This document shows, piece after piece, positions 1 to 11,625 of a stretch of DNA of 64,000 nucleotides (positions are counted from its first letter, which is position 1; each line of letters starts with the position of its first letter). Source of the stretch: Lethocerus indicus (Eukaryota > Arthropoda > Insecta > Hemiptera > Belostomatidae); the NCBI GenBank assembly GCA_019843655.1, contig JACDQD010000012.1, positions 1,674,001-1,738,000 of the forward strand, read 5' to 3'. The notes beneath the pieces are model-generated. The model was given only the letters and a program-made list of their open reading frames with translations. It did no database searches and was not told the DNA's origin. The translations under genes were made by a program, and so were the position numbers.

Positions 1-85
1 AAATATTTATGAACCCCCGACCAAACCTAACTGTTGCAGCGCGCTGTAAAATAGTGGCCTCCGCATAATACCTATGTACCCATAA
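1..85 (-). repeat. Repeat inverted relative to 46645-46732
   Basis: AATATTTATGAACCCCCGAC, then GCAGCGCGCTGTAAAATAGT and GGCCTCCGCATAATAC. It matches the reverse complement of the copy at 46.65-46.73 kb almost base for base over about 73 bp. Confidence 0.75.
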
Positions 86-3030
86 AAGTTTAGCTAAATA
101 ATTAAATACAGCACCGATCGAGAATCACGATCATGACTGTCTCGAGTAAATTTGTTAAGCAATGTCGAATAATAGTCTCATGATATTGGATAAAATTTCC
201 CTTTGAATGTCCTTTGTACTTGTGTTAATTAACGAGTGTGTTGCAACGAGAGATTAAGTTCTTTGATTAGGTCGCACCACGCCATCTTAATTCCGAATCA
301 ATTACTCAACCTGAAACCGGTTTGGCAGGACGCTTAAATCAGCCGGTGGATTATCACGAGAATAGTCGAAATCATTTTAATATTATAATAAAAATTTTAA
401 CGCGACTAAATTATTCCTGTAATTACATGGATCCATAAAAATATATTTTTTAACGATTATATATTTCGTTGGTAGAACAGTTTCGGCTGATATCCATTAA
501 CTGAATACATTATTTATTTCTAATTAGTTAGAAATAAAGTAAACATTTATTCTAACCGCGCTGGAGGAGCGACTAACTGCTTCTCGTTCACAAAACAATA
601 TATTAATTAAAATATAACGGGGACCGAAACCACCAAAAGGCATAATGATTTACACTTTCTCGATGATTTCGGTTTATATGTGCAGAAACGGGTTCTTAAT
701 CGAAATGCTAACGAAATTCTACTGGCGATATCGCACAGCGGGTGTAGACGAGGGGCGGACAAGCTGGAGGGGTTGTGAAATAACTCGATTGATAATATCC
801 CCAACCTGGCCCATAAATATCAATAATTAAAGCCGCCCGGTGGTGGAAATTCATTTTTATATTATTCATGATTCGAGGCGATTTCAAAATTAGATCTGAC
901 CGACAGTAATTTAGCCTAGAACAACCCGTTTAGTTCTTGTCTCAAAATTGATCTCCGTTCTAGAGACCTCTAAATAATAAAGGATATTCGATTTGCTTTG
1001 ACCCAGATTTCTTTCGCTTTTCTTACAACACTCCCTAGGCGAGAAACAAAGTCCTTTTTATTTTAACAAAGTTATTTTAAAACAGTGCAATTTGTACTAC
1101 AAAAAATAAAACATAGACAATAATCCTCTGTCGCTCCTGACTCCTAAGCATAATGAGAAACGATATAGACTGACAAACTTACAAGAGAAGTAAAAGCACT
1201 CTCAGAAATAGAAAAAATTAGAACGTACAGATATAAAACTCTACCAAAATTACTCTACGTGATGAGAAACACAAGAGACAAACGGAGAACAATTTTTACG
1301 AGACCCGGTTAATAGGGCCGGAATTGAAGTGTACATCATTAAATATTTGTACTTGCATATTGATGAATTGAAATGGTGGTCGGTTGCAAATTTAGAATGC
1401 GACCAATTACAGAACCCGGTTCTTATCCTACGCGAGCGAAGACTCGATTCATATGCTAATTCATATTAGCAAGTTAAATGACGCATTTTAACTGAATAAT
1501 GTTGCCATAAGTGGAGACCCGTTTTTTTGGGGCCTCCAAACTCGACACTATCTAGACCCTTGTCCTGTAGACCGGTTTCCGTCTCTCGGTACTGAGTAGG
1601 CAGGGATTCCGTTAATAACATAGAATACAGTATATAAGCGTCATCAGCCCAGCACGGTATTTTCATATGCAGGACCAAATTAGGCGGCGGGTAATGAGTC
1701 ATAATTTGAGTCATAATCCGAAGATGATTAGCGGAACTCGACTTCTTTGAATGTAGAGGCGGCGAGTTAATTTACTCTTTGGAGAAGAAATCTGCTGGTG
1801 GAGACAGGTAAGAGAGCAAGACTGGTGGTATTCCAAAACCTCTTGGGCCACCTAACAGGTGTTTTTATCACCATTCGGGTTGAAATATATAGGGGATATA
1901 GGATTTAAGGAGGAGATTATGCGAGAAGTTTCGCGGACGTATATAGTCTGACCATCTTATACAATAGCAGTGGAACATCTGCCGCACACTGTATCTCGGG
2001 CTATCTCACCGGAAGTTAGTGACAATTCAAATTCCGTCGACGGGAATCTTCCCTCGATCTGGACCCGGCGGCCGGTTCCTTAAAATCAGCAGGAATTGAT
2101 GAATATTGACCGGAGACAAGATACACAACGGAGGGTACAATGGAGCGGAGTTCACCGTGAATTTAGGGCGGTATTGAGGGTGGCCTCCGTGTAATCAGTT
2201 TAGCTCCGGGGTCGCTTTGATCATCCGATACCCGAGGAAAAACCGAAGACGATTCACCGTACGAAAGGTCAACCCCAGAAGGGTTGTATTTTACGGGGAG
2301 GTAAACTCGAATTTAATCAAAGGGCTTGGGGGAACAAAAAAAGGGTAAACCTTATTCGAAACGTTGCTGCCGTCGAAAACCGATATTCGATACCGGCGTT
2401 GATTCGACCCTATATTTGACATTAAATTGTCATATTTCGACTATTAGTATCTCACAATCGATTGTATAATATAAAAAATGACACGGGACAGTGGAAAACA
2501 GAAGAAACAATAGTACATGGAATGAGAACCGCACACACAAAACTGGGAAAAGACAGACCACCATTGTGACGATTGCAAACAAAACCTGACAGTAGAACAG
2601 ATTTTAAGGGGTCGTAAACAATATAATTCGGAAAGACAGGAACTAATGAACAAAAAATCTTTTGAATAATAACTTTTGAATAAAAGGTTTTTCCAGTGAT
2701 CCACTACCTTCCCTCTGCAAGGTTTCTCCCACCTTCGGTAGAGTACAAAATTCGGGTTTCGCTGCTGTAAATTACGAGAGTATATTAATTGTACGCACTG
2801 GCAGCTTCGGACCTGGTCCGGTCGGGTTTATCGTGTTGAATGTAAATTGTGACTTTGAGGGTGCGTCACTATGGGGTCGGACCCTATATTCCTGGGAGTG
2901 TTATCGGGAGATTACTGGATTAGGATGTTCGCCGGGGGTCGGCCAATAACGGGGGGGAGGACATCGCCACAGGAATTTATATTGGGGCGTGTTATTAGGT
3001 CGTTTTCAACTGAACGATTCTGGCGTAAGG
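86..3030. other. No gene seen
   Basis: AT-rich sequence with short ORFs only. It holds a decayed foldback-type core (GTAGACCGGTTTCCGTCTCT near 1568) and CACCGGAAGTTAGTGACAAT near 2008, which resembles 25.31 kb. CTCCCACCTTCGGTAGAG near 2727 resembles CCCCCACCGACGGTAGAC near 58.79 kb. Confidence 0.6.
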
Positions 3031-3042
3031 TCCTGAATTATA

Positions 3043-3268
3043 CCGTAGATTTTGTGTGTTTCTGTCTCCCCTCGCTGGCTTGGCCTTTTGCTAGACCGGT
3101 TTCGGCCGCTCGCCGCCTTCAGTAGCGGTGGTAGTCACTCTGGAACTTTTGATGTTTTTTGGGCCTCCTCACTGCGCACTGTCACTGTCACATGTACTAT
3201 CAAACCAGCGAGAGGAATACACGAAATCTACGGTATTCCAACCCCACAAAACAGGTATTCTAAACTAG
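3043..3268 (+). mobile_element. Foldback (hairpin) element copy A, internally deleted
   Basis: Starts CCGTAGATTTTGTGTGTTTC and ends ACAGGTATTCTAAACTAG. Flanked by the exact repeat TGAATTATA (3034-3042 and 3269-3277). The left palindrome arm is present; most of the right arm is missing, with a junction reading GTACTATCAAACCAGCGAG. The same deletion is seen in copy B. Confidence 0.8.
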
Positions 3269-3385
3269 TGAATTATATTTCTGGCCTCGTGCAACTTTCT
3301 GTATTTAATTTTCGAACTAAGGCCCGCCGTATATGTTAATGAGATTTTAAAAATAGCGCCCTACAACATTTAAAGTGCGGGGCCG
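3269..3385 (+). repeat. Flank shared by foldback copies A and B (copy A side)
   Basis: Starting GTGAATTATATTTCTGGCC and running to about GCGGGGCCG, this segment is nearly identical to 7506-7622. It includes the right-hand target repeat of copy A, so it is host flank rather than element. Confidence 0.75.
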
Positions 3386-3389
3386 TTAG

Positions 3390-6300
3390 CCCGTTCCGAA
3401 TTTTCCAGGGATTAACGGGCGCGGCCACCTACGGGGGTTTTTCAACACTGATAAATATTAATAGTGCGAGCTCGGAACGTGACTCTATTGTGTCCCCCGG
3501 CCCGCTTTTCTCGTGTAAACCTCTCTTAGACGTCACCTGAATAACTTGACTTCCACAATGGGTTTACTTCGGTTGTTCTTCTCCACACACCACCGGGCGT
3601 CCCCTTCAGAATGCTACAGGTTTGTGCGCAAACGGGCCGAAAAGATCGGGAATTTTATGTATTTTTTCCGCGGGAGTTTGGGACATCAAAGCGATAATAT
3701 TGACGAAATGGTTCAGAACATCATAAATCGAGACATCAAACTCGGCCCACGAAGGCACTTTAAAAGACCGAAATATTGAGTACTGTAATAAAACAACTTG
3801 TTTACATTTTTGGAGGTCTTCGATAGTTGCGGAGAATAACGCCTATTCCGGAAAAAAATTATATAATAATTATAGCAATTCAGAAAAAGTAAATAAAATT
3901 GAATTCGTACTTCGTTGCCTATTTTTTGCCGCATCATTTGTCGAGCCTACATCGCTGCAAATTGTTTAGTATTGATTAGTACGAAACTTTCAGTCTATCC
4001 TTGGTAGCTCACCATTTGGTATATCATATTTGGAGAGGAGGTCTTTGGGCTCTTTGGTTGTTACATCTTTTCAGCTAAAAGAAGTATTATAGACATAATA
4101 TGTCAGCAAACGCGAATTAGGGCCCTTCCATTGGAATTCCTATGCAGGCGTTTCAAATAAATTATTACCATCGTATATTAGGCCGAAATAGATGGAAAAA
4201 GAATTGAAAAGAAGGTTTTGTTGATTGGCCCCCCGAGTCACACGTGGGTGAAAAAAACCTGCGAGGCATGGTCGGAAAAACAGACGTGATAAGCGAAACC
4301 GTTTATGTGCCTGGCGTGTGGGGGGAGAGACTGCGATTTGGGAGGGGCGCGTGTGTGCGAGTGAGAGAGATAGAGGGAGGGAGATAGTGGTTGGGGGGAG
4401 GGGGTGATGAATGGGAGAAAGTGGAAGAGGGAGTTGTGCGTGTTGGTGGCCAGCGTGTTCGTGCCTCCGTGTGAGAGAAAGAAAATAAGGGAGAACGAAT
4501 GGGGGAGAGAAAGAGGGAGCATTACGCGTGTATGTGTGAGTGTGTGAGTGCTCTTTTGGGATGGGGTGCGGGAGAAGCGCCCCCCCCCCACCACGTGTCT
4601 GCGAGTGTGTGGGGCGTGTAATCGCAGGCCCGTGTATGCGTGAGGGTGACTGACTTCGTAAGTGGTGACAGAGCGAGAGGGAATGAATTGAATGGGAAGG
4701 AGGGAGGAAGAGGGAAAATATAAAGCCCACTGTGGTGGGGGTAGGGTGTGTGATAGACAGCCGGGAACAGGGGGGAGAGTGAGTGGACCAGAGAAGAGGA
4801 CAGGTGAGAGAGAAAGAGAACGAGAAACTGAGGTGAGAGAGAGTGAGACAGAGGCTGATCCTCAGCTCCCCCAATGGAACCGTTTAATTGGATTCCCTTC
4901 CAGCGTTCAGCCCCCTCCTACCACCACTTCACCCTAATCTACCACCACAATTTTTTTTTATCTTTGGACGTCTGGAACATTCCAATTTTTTTGTCTCCCG
5001 AACATTCCAATTGCCGCAAAAACTTTTAATTTTCCTACCCTAAGACTAGGTGGGTCCTACCAGCGTAGGACGTACAGCGCAGTGTCAACATGGGATCGTA
5101 AAAATACACGAGTGATTTACCATATAAACTGTGCTACAAATTTCTGCTTGAACTCCTCGACAACAGATCACAACTAAAACTTACAAATTAATAATAAACT
5201 GTATTTTGAAACCGAACAGTCGTCCAACTCCTATAGAACACAATCATAGCAGTTGATAAATCATTCGGGATTTTATAGAGCCGTTCGTTCTCCTACCACG
5301 TTTTCCTGTATAAATCCTTCCATTCGAGACTATTCCATCATTGCATCACCTTCCAGTAAATCCCAAACACCGCCTTAAAAGGAGATAGCTCTGTGAGGGT
5401 ACGAGCGGTAGTACCATCGATGGGCGGATTCTTCGGAGTAATCAAATCAATTGAAAAATTAAAGCCATTCATAAACAAAGACTAGAGGCCGCAATCTCAA
5501 GATTTATATTTCGAGTTGTTTAAATCGTGTTTATCGTCAAATATTCTTCTCATTCCATGATCTCGTCAATTATTTTATTTTTATTAATATTTCTGATAAC
5601 CTTGCCTTTTATCCTGCTCATTGATACGACAAAACCAAAGATTACTGTCAACGGTAGATTAGATATAAGCAATAATGATCTACGATAAGCAACAATACTT
5701 TCTAGGAATATCAAATAGCGTAGGGTGATGGACATTGATGACTACACTTTCTGTTTGTAATATTGTTTTATGTTCTGTTAGGAAACAGAATCTCTCCTTA
5801 AATTAGAATTTTTGAAGATATAATACAAAATAATCAAAACAAAAATATTGAATTCGTCGTATCAGTTTTCAACTGTGTGATTGAAGAATTTAAATTTAAA
5901 AATTGTGAATAAACACACTGTCCTTTAAATGTCTGTTTTCTTCTGACGAAAGAACGGCTCGTAAATCATAACCTTTATCTGATTTGTACTGTCAGCTTGT
6001 AGAAAAATGACCGTCAATACCGGCTTCCGCCGTTTTATCTCTAAATTTCTTCGAGATAACGGAAACCCTAGTGATAACCGATTTAAACAACGTTTGTCGA
6101 TAACATCCGTTAAAACCGTTCATCTCGGTCGCTGTTTCTATACGATTTGGGAAATTTTATAGAGTTTGGTAGACCTTGTAATTGAATTATTGAAGGGGAA
6201 CTAGTTGTCCTGGACCTGGAGCTGAATTCAGTCACAGACTTAAGAAGGAGTTAGATTCTCTAAGACCATTCTTGAGTTCGTAAGTCGACCACGCTTTAAG

Positions 6301-6515
6301 GCTAAGATAAATGTTACAAGTATCCTTATCCTTAATCAATACTTTAAAAGCGTTTATTTTCCGCTACCTTTAAAAATGGCAAAGCAGAGCTAGGGATAAT
6401 GAATAATAAAAATGAATAATAACTTTTATTATTTTCCAACTAACACAGTTTGAACTCGAGGAAAATTGTGTTTTTACCTACGGATGTTCTTAAATTAGGC
6501 AATTATTACAATTGA
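3390..6515. other. No gene seen
   Basis: Apart from the purine tract at 4.3-4.86 kb I see only AT-rich sequence. Around 5340-5470, CCCAAACACCGCCTTAAAAG and AATCAAATCAATTGAAAAAT weakly resemble 17.63-17.73 kb, probably related 3' ends of an old repeat. Confidence 0.55.
4322..4860. repeat. Purine-rich (GA/GT) low-complexity tract
   Basis: Long stretch dominated by GGGAGAGA, GTGTGTGCGAG and GAGAGAAAGAG. It opens long minus-strand reading frames made of Ser/Leu/Pro/His, which are composition artefacts. GAGA-type runs could bind GAGA factor; that is inference only. Confidence 0.85.
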
Positions 6516-6518
6516 TCA

Positions 6519-6800
6519 TAGCCACAACACACTCACAACACTATGAAGTCATATTGAAACCGACGTTGACATACGGCATATGGAACTATGGTGCTCCACC
6601 GACATCCAAAGTCCTCCTAAAGCAAGTCCTTCCAATCCTTCCCGGTATCACCGACCGTACCCCAGATAAAAATAAGTACAAGTTCCATCACTGGGTGGCT
6701 TCTTTTATCACGACAATCAAGGACAGAAATGAGCATACCGCCATAACATAACTAATAAGGTTGATTGTACGATACATATTTTTAATTTATACGAGCCCCA
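6519..6800 (+). pseudogene. Jockey-clade 3' fragment
   Basis: Diverged copy: TATTGAAACCGACGTTGACA then TACGGCATATGGAACTATGG and CATCACTGGGTGGCTTCTTT, ending around GTTGATTGTACGATA. Several deletions relative to the copy at 21.2 kb. Confidence 0.7.
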
Positions 6801-7302
6801 CGTATGTGCCCCAATAGTATATTATGTTTTATATAATTATTATGCCTTTTATGCTCGGATTCGTCGCTGTCACGGTTCGATAACAATGAGCCCGCGTTGA
6901 AATTGTGGCGAAGGGCCGGATGTAGTTTGATTAGGACGACACGCCTACTCCGTCTGACAATCGAAGACAGGAGCGTTTGTCATTCAGGGATTATTACCGC
7001 CGCCACCGATCCCTTTTGTCCTCCTTATCCAGTACATCTCGCACGCTTCGCCGGATTGGGAGAGACAAATTTCATTATATATAAAATTAGACACGAAGAT
7101 TAAGAATGTAGGTCCAATATTGAAGATTGGAACCTACCGGTGATGACGAAAGTTATCGTTAGACAGAATTAACAGAAGGATAAATTATTATATTTCATTT
7201 TGAGGCCATTGTTTCTCTATAGCTTCATATCTCTAATTTCATTATTCTGAATAATTATTTTACTAATACGATTAGTTACAAATCAAAATATTTATTTTAA
7301 TG

Positions 7303-7505
7303 CTGTAGATTTCGTTTGTTTCTATCTCCTCTCGCTGGTTTGATCTTTTGCTAGACCGGTTTCGGCTGCTCGCCATCTTCAGTAGTCACTTTTGGCACTA
7401 GATCCTCACTGCACTGTCACTGTCACTTGTACTGTCAAACCAGCGAGAAGATACAGAAACGGTATTCCAACCCCTTGCAAACCACAAAACAGGTATTCTA
7501 AACTG
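7303..7505 (+). mobile_element. Foldback element copy B, same internal deletion as copy A
   Basis: Left arm CTGTAGATTTCGTTTG through the CCGGTTTCGGCTGCTCGCC block, then the deletion junction GTACTGTCAAACCAGCGAG and the tail ending CAGGTATTCTAAACT. No matching direct repeat sits at its own left edge. The right flank is shared with copy A for about 115 bp. Confidence 0.75.
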
Positions 7506-7622
7506 GTGAATTATATTTCTGGCCTCGTGCAACTTTCTGTATTTAATTTTCGAACTAAGGCCCGTCGTATATGTTAATGAGATTTTAAAAATAGCGCCCT
7601 ATAACATGTAAAGCGCTGGGCC
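7506..7622 (+). repeat. Flank shared by foldback copies A and B (copy B side)
   Basis: Second copy of the 3269-3385 segment with scattered single-base differences. It begins directly at the 3' end of copy B and is followed by the arm fragment at 7640-7836. Confidence 0.75.
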
Positions 7623-7639
7623 GCGCACAGTAACAATGT

Positions 7640-7836
7640 CACACAGTACAAGTGACAGTGACAGTGCAGTGAGGATGCCCGAAAAACATCCAAAGTGCCA
7701 ATAGTGACTAACACCGCTACTGAAGATGGCGAGCAGCCGAAACCGGCCGAGCAAAAGACCAAACCAGCGAGAGGAGACAGAAAGACACGAAATCTACGGT
7801 ATTCCAATCCCTCGCAGACCACAAAACAGGTGTATT
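7640..7836 (+). mobile_element. Foldback element, right arm and tail only
   Basis: Begins in the palindrome centre (AGTACAAGTGACAGTGACAG) and reads the full right arm through GATGGCGAGCAGCCGAAACC to the tail CAGACCACAAAACAGG. The left arm is absent, so this is a 5'-truncated copy. Confidence 0.75.
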
Positions 7837-8761
7837 CATTTTAAATTTTGATTCCCCAACTTGGCAGATGTGTTTGTAGACTACTGACCGGACTTAGTCG
7901 CAGCAGGTCCCGGTTGGAAGGAATTGTGCTGACGAACAGAAGGATACGGGCTTTACCAGGTATTTGTTTCTGGCGCGTGTTCGGACCTCCGCTAGACCGG
8001 TTTCGGCGGCGGCATTCCGAAAGCCGACGACAAGGAGGAATGCCAACTACGTTTTCTTAGTCTAAAGCAGAGGCGGTCTACTAGCACGGGCTCGAACTAA
8101 TGGCGGTCGTAAAAATAATTAAAAGTGATTTACATTTGTGGACTTATCCTGTAACAACCTTCATTCTAATACATACGGTAGTGCACAATTTTTTATCAGA
8201 AAAGACGTAATTAAACTCAAAATAGCGCTTATTAGATATGGTGTTAAAACTAGAGAACATTTAAAATAACTATCAGAAGGGAAATATTGAAGGAAAAATA
8301 TTGAATTCATATTTAAAATTAATAGAAATTTCGTCTATTTACTTATGGCCTTTCTTTACGTTGATAAAGTATTATTTATATTTAGGGTTTTAAAACTTAG
8401 GTTTCAACTAGTTTCATTAAGATCTTAAAGCACCTAACAAGATAGAGCTCCCAAATCTGAATGCATGTTATTATAATAAACATATATTTTATTGAAGTAT
8501 TTGCCATCTTGCATCCAATAATTATTAATATATATTAGAGTGTAATATTGGTATTCTTCTTGTTATCTTTTAGGGGTCAGCGTTCGAAATTCTCATTCTG
8601 TTTAACTATAAATTGGGCGTTGAATTGATCAACTGTTCTATAATAATTTATTATATCCAGGATGCGGTATAGTGTCATTTAGGGTTGCGTATAGTTTTTT
8701 TTTCACAATTGGTCGGTTACCGTGAAGGTAGGATGGCCCCCACAAGCAACGAATATCAAAA

Positions 8762-8826
8762 GAGCTAATGAAGATGGCGCCCAGCCGAAACCGTTCTGGC
8801 AAAAGGCCAAACCGGCGAGGGAAGAG
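8762..8826 (+). mobile_element. Foldback element arm fragment
   Basis: Short stretch of right arm, diverged: GAAGATGGCGCCCAGCCGAA followed by ACCGTTCTGGCAAAAGGCC and CCGGCGAGGGAAGAG. No termini remain. Confidence 0.5.
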
Positions 8827-10309
8827 AGGAATTACGTTTATTGTTTCTACTTGGGCAGGAACGTACCCTCTACCTACTGAAATTAGGTACTGAAAATAGA
8901 CGATATTGAGAGTGATTCAGGAGGCCGGACAGGTAGACCGGCGTAAATGTACGCGAGTGGGCAGTCGAAAAGATGCAAATCCGGCCTCGCTTTTATAAGC
9001 AAAGTAAAACCCGTTGCCAAACCTCAGGCCCTGTGTTTGTTGGCAACCGCTTCACGCGCCGACCGAGCTAACCTCAAACAACGGTTCTGAGAGTTTTCCG
9101 CAGCGCCGATCAAAATTCTACAGTTTTTCCGGCCAAATTGTCCCATTAGCCGAGCGTTTAATGCGGCCGTATATCGGAAATACATCGAGTACCAATTAGC
9201 CTGTAATAATTGATTTAACACAATCGGAAATTGTACAAGCGGTTGATGTTGGTTTTGGGGGGAGTTAGTCCTGAACAAATTGAAAAGCCGCGTGGGTTTT
9301 ATTTAAACTCGCTTTGTTTTGTCATGTGCGTGCACATAAATCATTGGACGGTCGAGGCGCGCGCGTAACCAACGTTGTTTATATTGTGCGTAACTCGCTG
9401 ACAGAAATCAAAGGTTGGTAAATTACGTGCTGTAAGTTGATTTGACCCCACAGTTTGAGAATAAAATGTTCGTATTCCTAAATTCTAGACCAAATCTTTT
9501 AAATAATCGGTGTCTCCTGTAGCGTTTGCTATTCTTCAGTAGCGGTCTATCCCGTGTCCGATTGTCGGCTGTTGGGTGAAAACAAAAAAACAACTGAACA
9601 AGTTGCAGTGAACACTCGAAAGGAGAAAGAGAGAAGTTTGTCCGTGTGTTTTGGGCGTGGCCTTCTTCAGGCCGTGTTATTTACGAGCGACTCAGAAGAG
9701 CCCCACCCCCGCCCCCCCTGTCTTTCTCTCTCTCTCCCGCTCAAGGCACTTAATAACAAGTGCTCCCTCGCTTGTGTAACCTGTCAGCGTGCAACTATAT
9801 TTGCGCGCTAAGACAGAACCTGTATTTAATAGTCCGTACCAACTCCTTACGTACGGGCGTTCAGGAGCTCCCGTATTTCAAGAGGGTCCCCATTTTTTTG
9901 CCTTAAAGAAACAAATTTGTTTGCCTTCTACGTTCGCCTGTCTAATTTATTTCACAAGGTCTGTCCAGAAAAAACGGTATACAGAACATGCGGGACATAA
10001 CAGTCATGTTTGACGTCAAAATATGGCCACCCAAATCGAGTTTTGAAATGTGAAAAATCAAAAAGATTCCGTGGTTTTGCCCGTAGAGCTTTGGCATCCC
10101 TATCCCAGAAGCTTTGAGCTATTGTATCTCAAGTGTGTCCCCTATGATGAGCACCCAAATCAAGTAGTTTCTTCTATTTTATAATGGCATGTGTCAGCTC
10201 CCAAGAGGAAAGGAGCCGCAACCCCGCCCATAAGGAAGCGCGCAGCTAGGCACAACTAAAAATTTAGGAAAAATGAAACACGAGGCAAAAAAGCTTGTGT
10301 CTTCGTTTT

Positions 10310-10445
10310 GGTGTCCTGTAATCAAAATGGCGGAATCAAACCGCAAAAAAAATAAATGGGATATGATTTGGCTCTCCTATTCAAAATGTTTTGAATGCAC
10401 TCGCAAGGTCGAAAAAATGTTTTTCCAATTTCTGGAGGAATTTAC
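10310..10445 (+). repeat. Dispersed repeat containing CAAAATGGCGGA, copy 1
   Basis: TCAAAATGGCGGAATCAAAC, GATTTGGCTCTCCTATTCAA and ATGTTTTGAATGC. Similar order at 28655-28760. A 66-codon ORF over it is not supported as a gene. Confidence 0.6.
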
Positions 10446-11534
10446 TGTAGTAAGAAACGTGAGTCAATTATGATTTTATGATTCCGGCTCAAAACGGGGA
10501 GATATTGTGACAGAGGAAGACGTTTCGGCAAAAACAGCATGAAATCATTATTTTTGAAGAAATATTTAAAGCTATAAGCGAAATAAAATGTAAAATATTA
10601 ATTCCGTAATTCTTCAGGTCTTTTATCTTTAGTTACCCCACATTACCGCGAGGCTTATATGTTTTAATATCTATTACTTGCAGTATTAGTATTAGCAGCG
10701 ATCAAAATACAGGTGTTATGTTGTTAGCAGCCTGAGCCTCTACCGTTTGCCGTTTGCAGTGTTGAACACGTGCGCTTATCCGAGAACAGAAACGCTATAA
10801 AAATCGGCATTTAATTACTCGAACGGCCTCAATAAACAAGGCCCCCGGACCCCGAGAGAGAGATATCGACGGTTTTTCGGGGACCCGATATTGTGTCCGC
10901 GGAGAAATTCAGGTCGGACCGATGTAAATCACCGTTTTCTCCCCCGTTTTATGCCTCCGGGACTAATGAGAGGTTGGGGATAATTTGCTCCGTTTTATGA
11001 CCGGGGGGGGGGCGGAGAAAACAGGCGTTACGAAAAGGCCATAAACAACGGGATAATAACCGCTCTAAACGATGAACGCCGTTTAGCGGCCTTCGAGCCA
11101 CGCCCTGCCTCAGAACTGTTACCGTCTCACTTCTACACATAATTGCGGGTTGTAAAATTGTAAATTAATTCTATATTTGTCAAATTGTTTCCGGCCCGCA
11201 GCCAGGAGCCTTATACATTACTCGAGATACACATGGAATATACAAAAATACATATTATATTTACCTATTTAAGAAAATTGGATTATCTGATTTTGGAAAT
11301 GTTTAAGCCGATTATATTGAACTTTCTCCCTGTCTACAGTAATACAGTTTTATCTCTTACACGACCTGAACTTTTGGGAAGCTCTCAACTAAATTAAACC
11401 GGAATCGTTTCCCTTCGCCGGGGTCTTATCCCTGCTGTTAATGATCAGGGGGGGGCGAGTTGTGGGGTGGGAGAGTTTTTTGTTAGATTAATTAAAACCG
11501 GATTGCAGCGGATTATCCAACAATCCAGGCGTTG

Positions 11535-11625
11535 AGCAATGAGGGAAGGAGTGAGTGAGCGTGAGCGGGAGAGATAGAGGGAGCGAGGAGAGAGAAAGAG
11601 GGAGAGAGAAAGAGAGAGAGTCGGG
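11535..11625. repeat. Purine-rich GAGA tract
   Basis: GTGAGTGAGCGTGAGCGGGA, then repeated GAGAGAGAAAGAGGGAGAGA. Low complexity; no gene. Confidence 0.85.

Noticed and set aside
4140..4874. 244-codon minus-strand ORF over the purine tract
   Set aside because: Composition is Ser/Leu/His/Pro only, from GA/CT low complexity; overlapping frames are open too. No domain.
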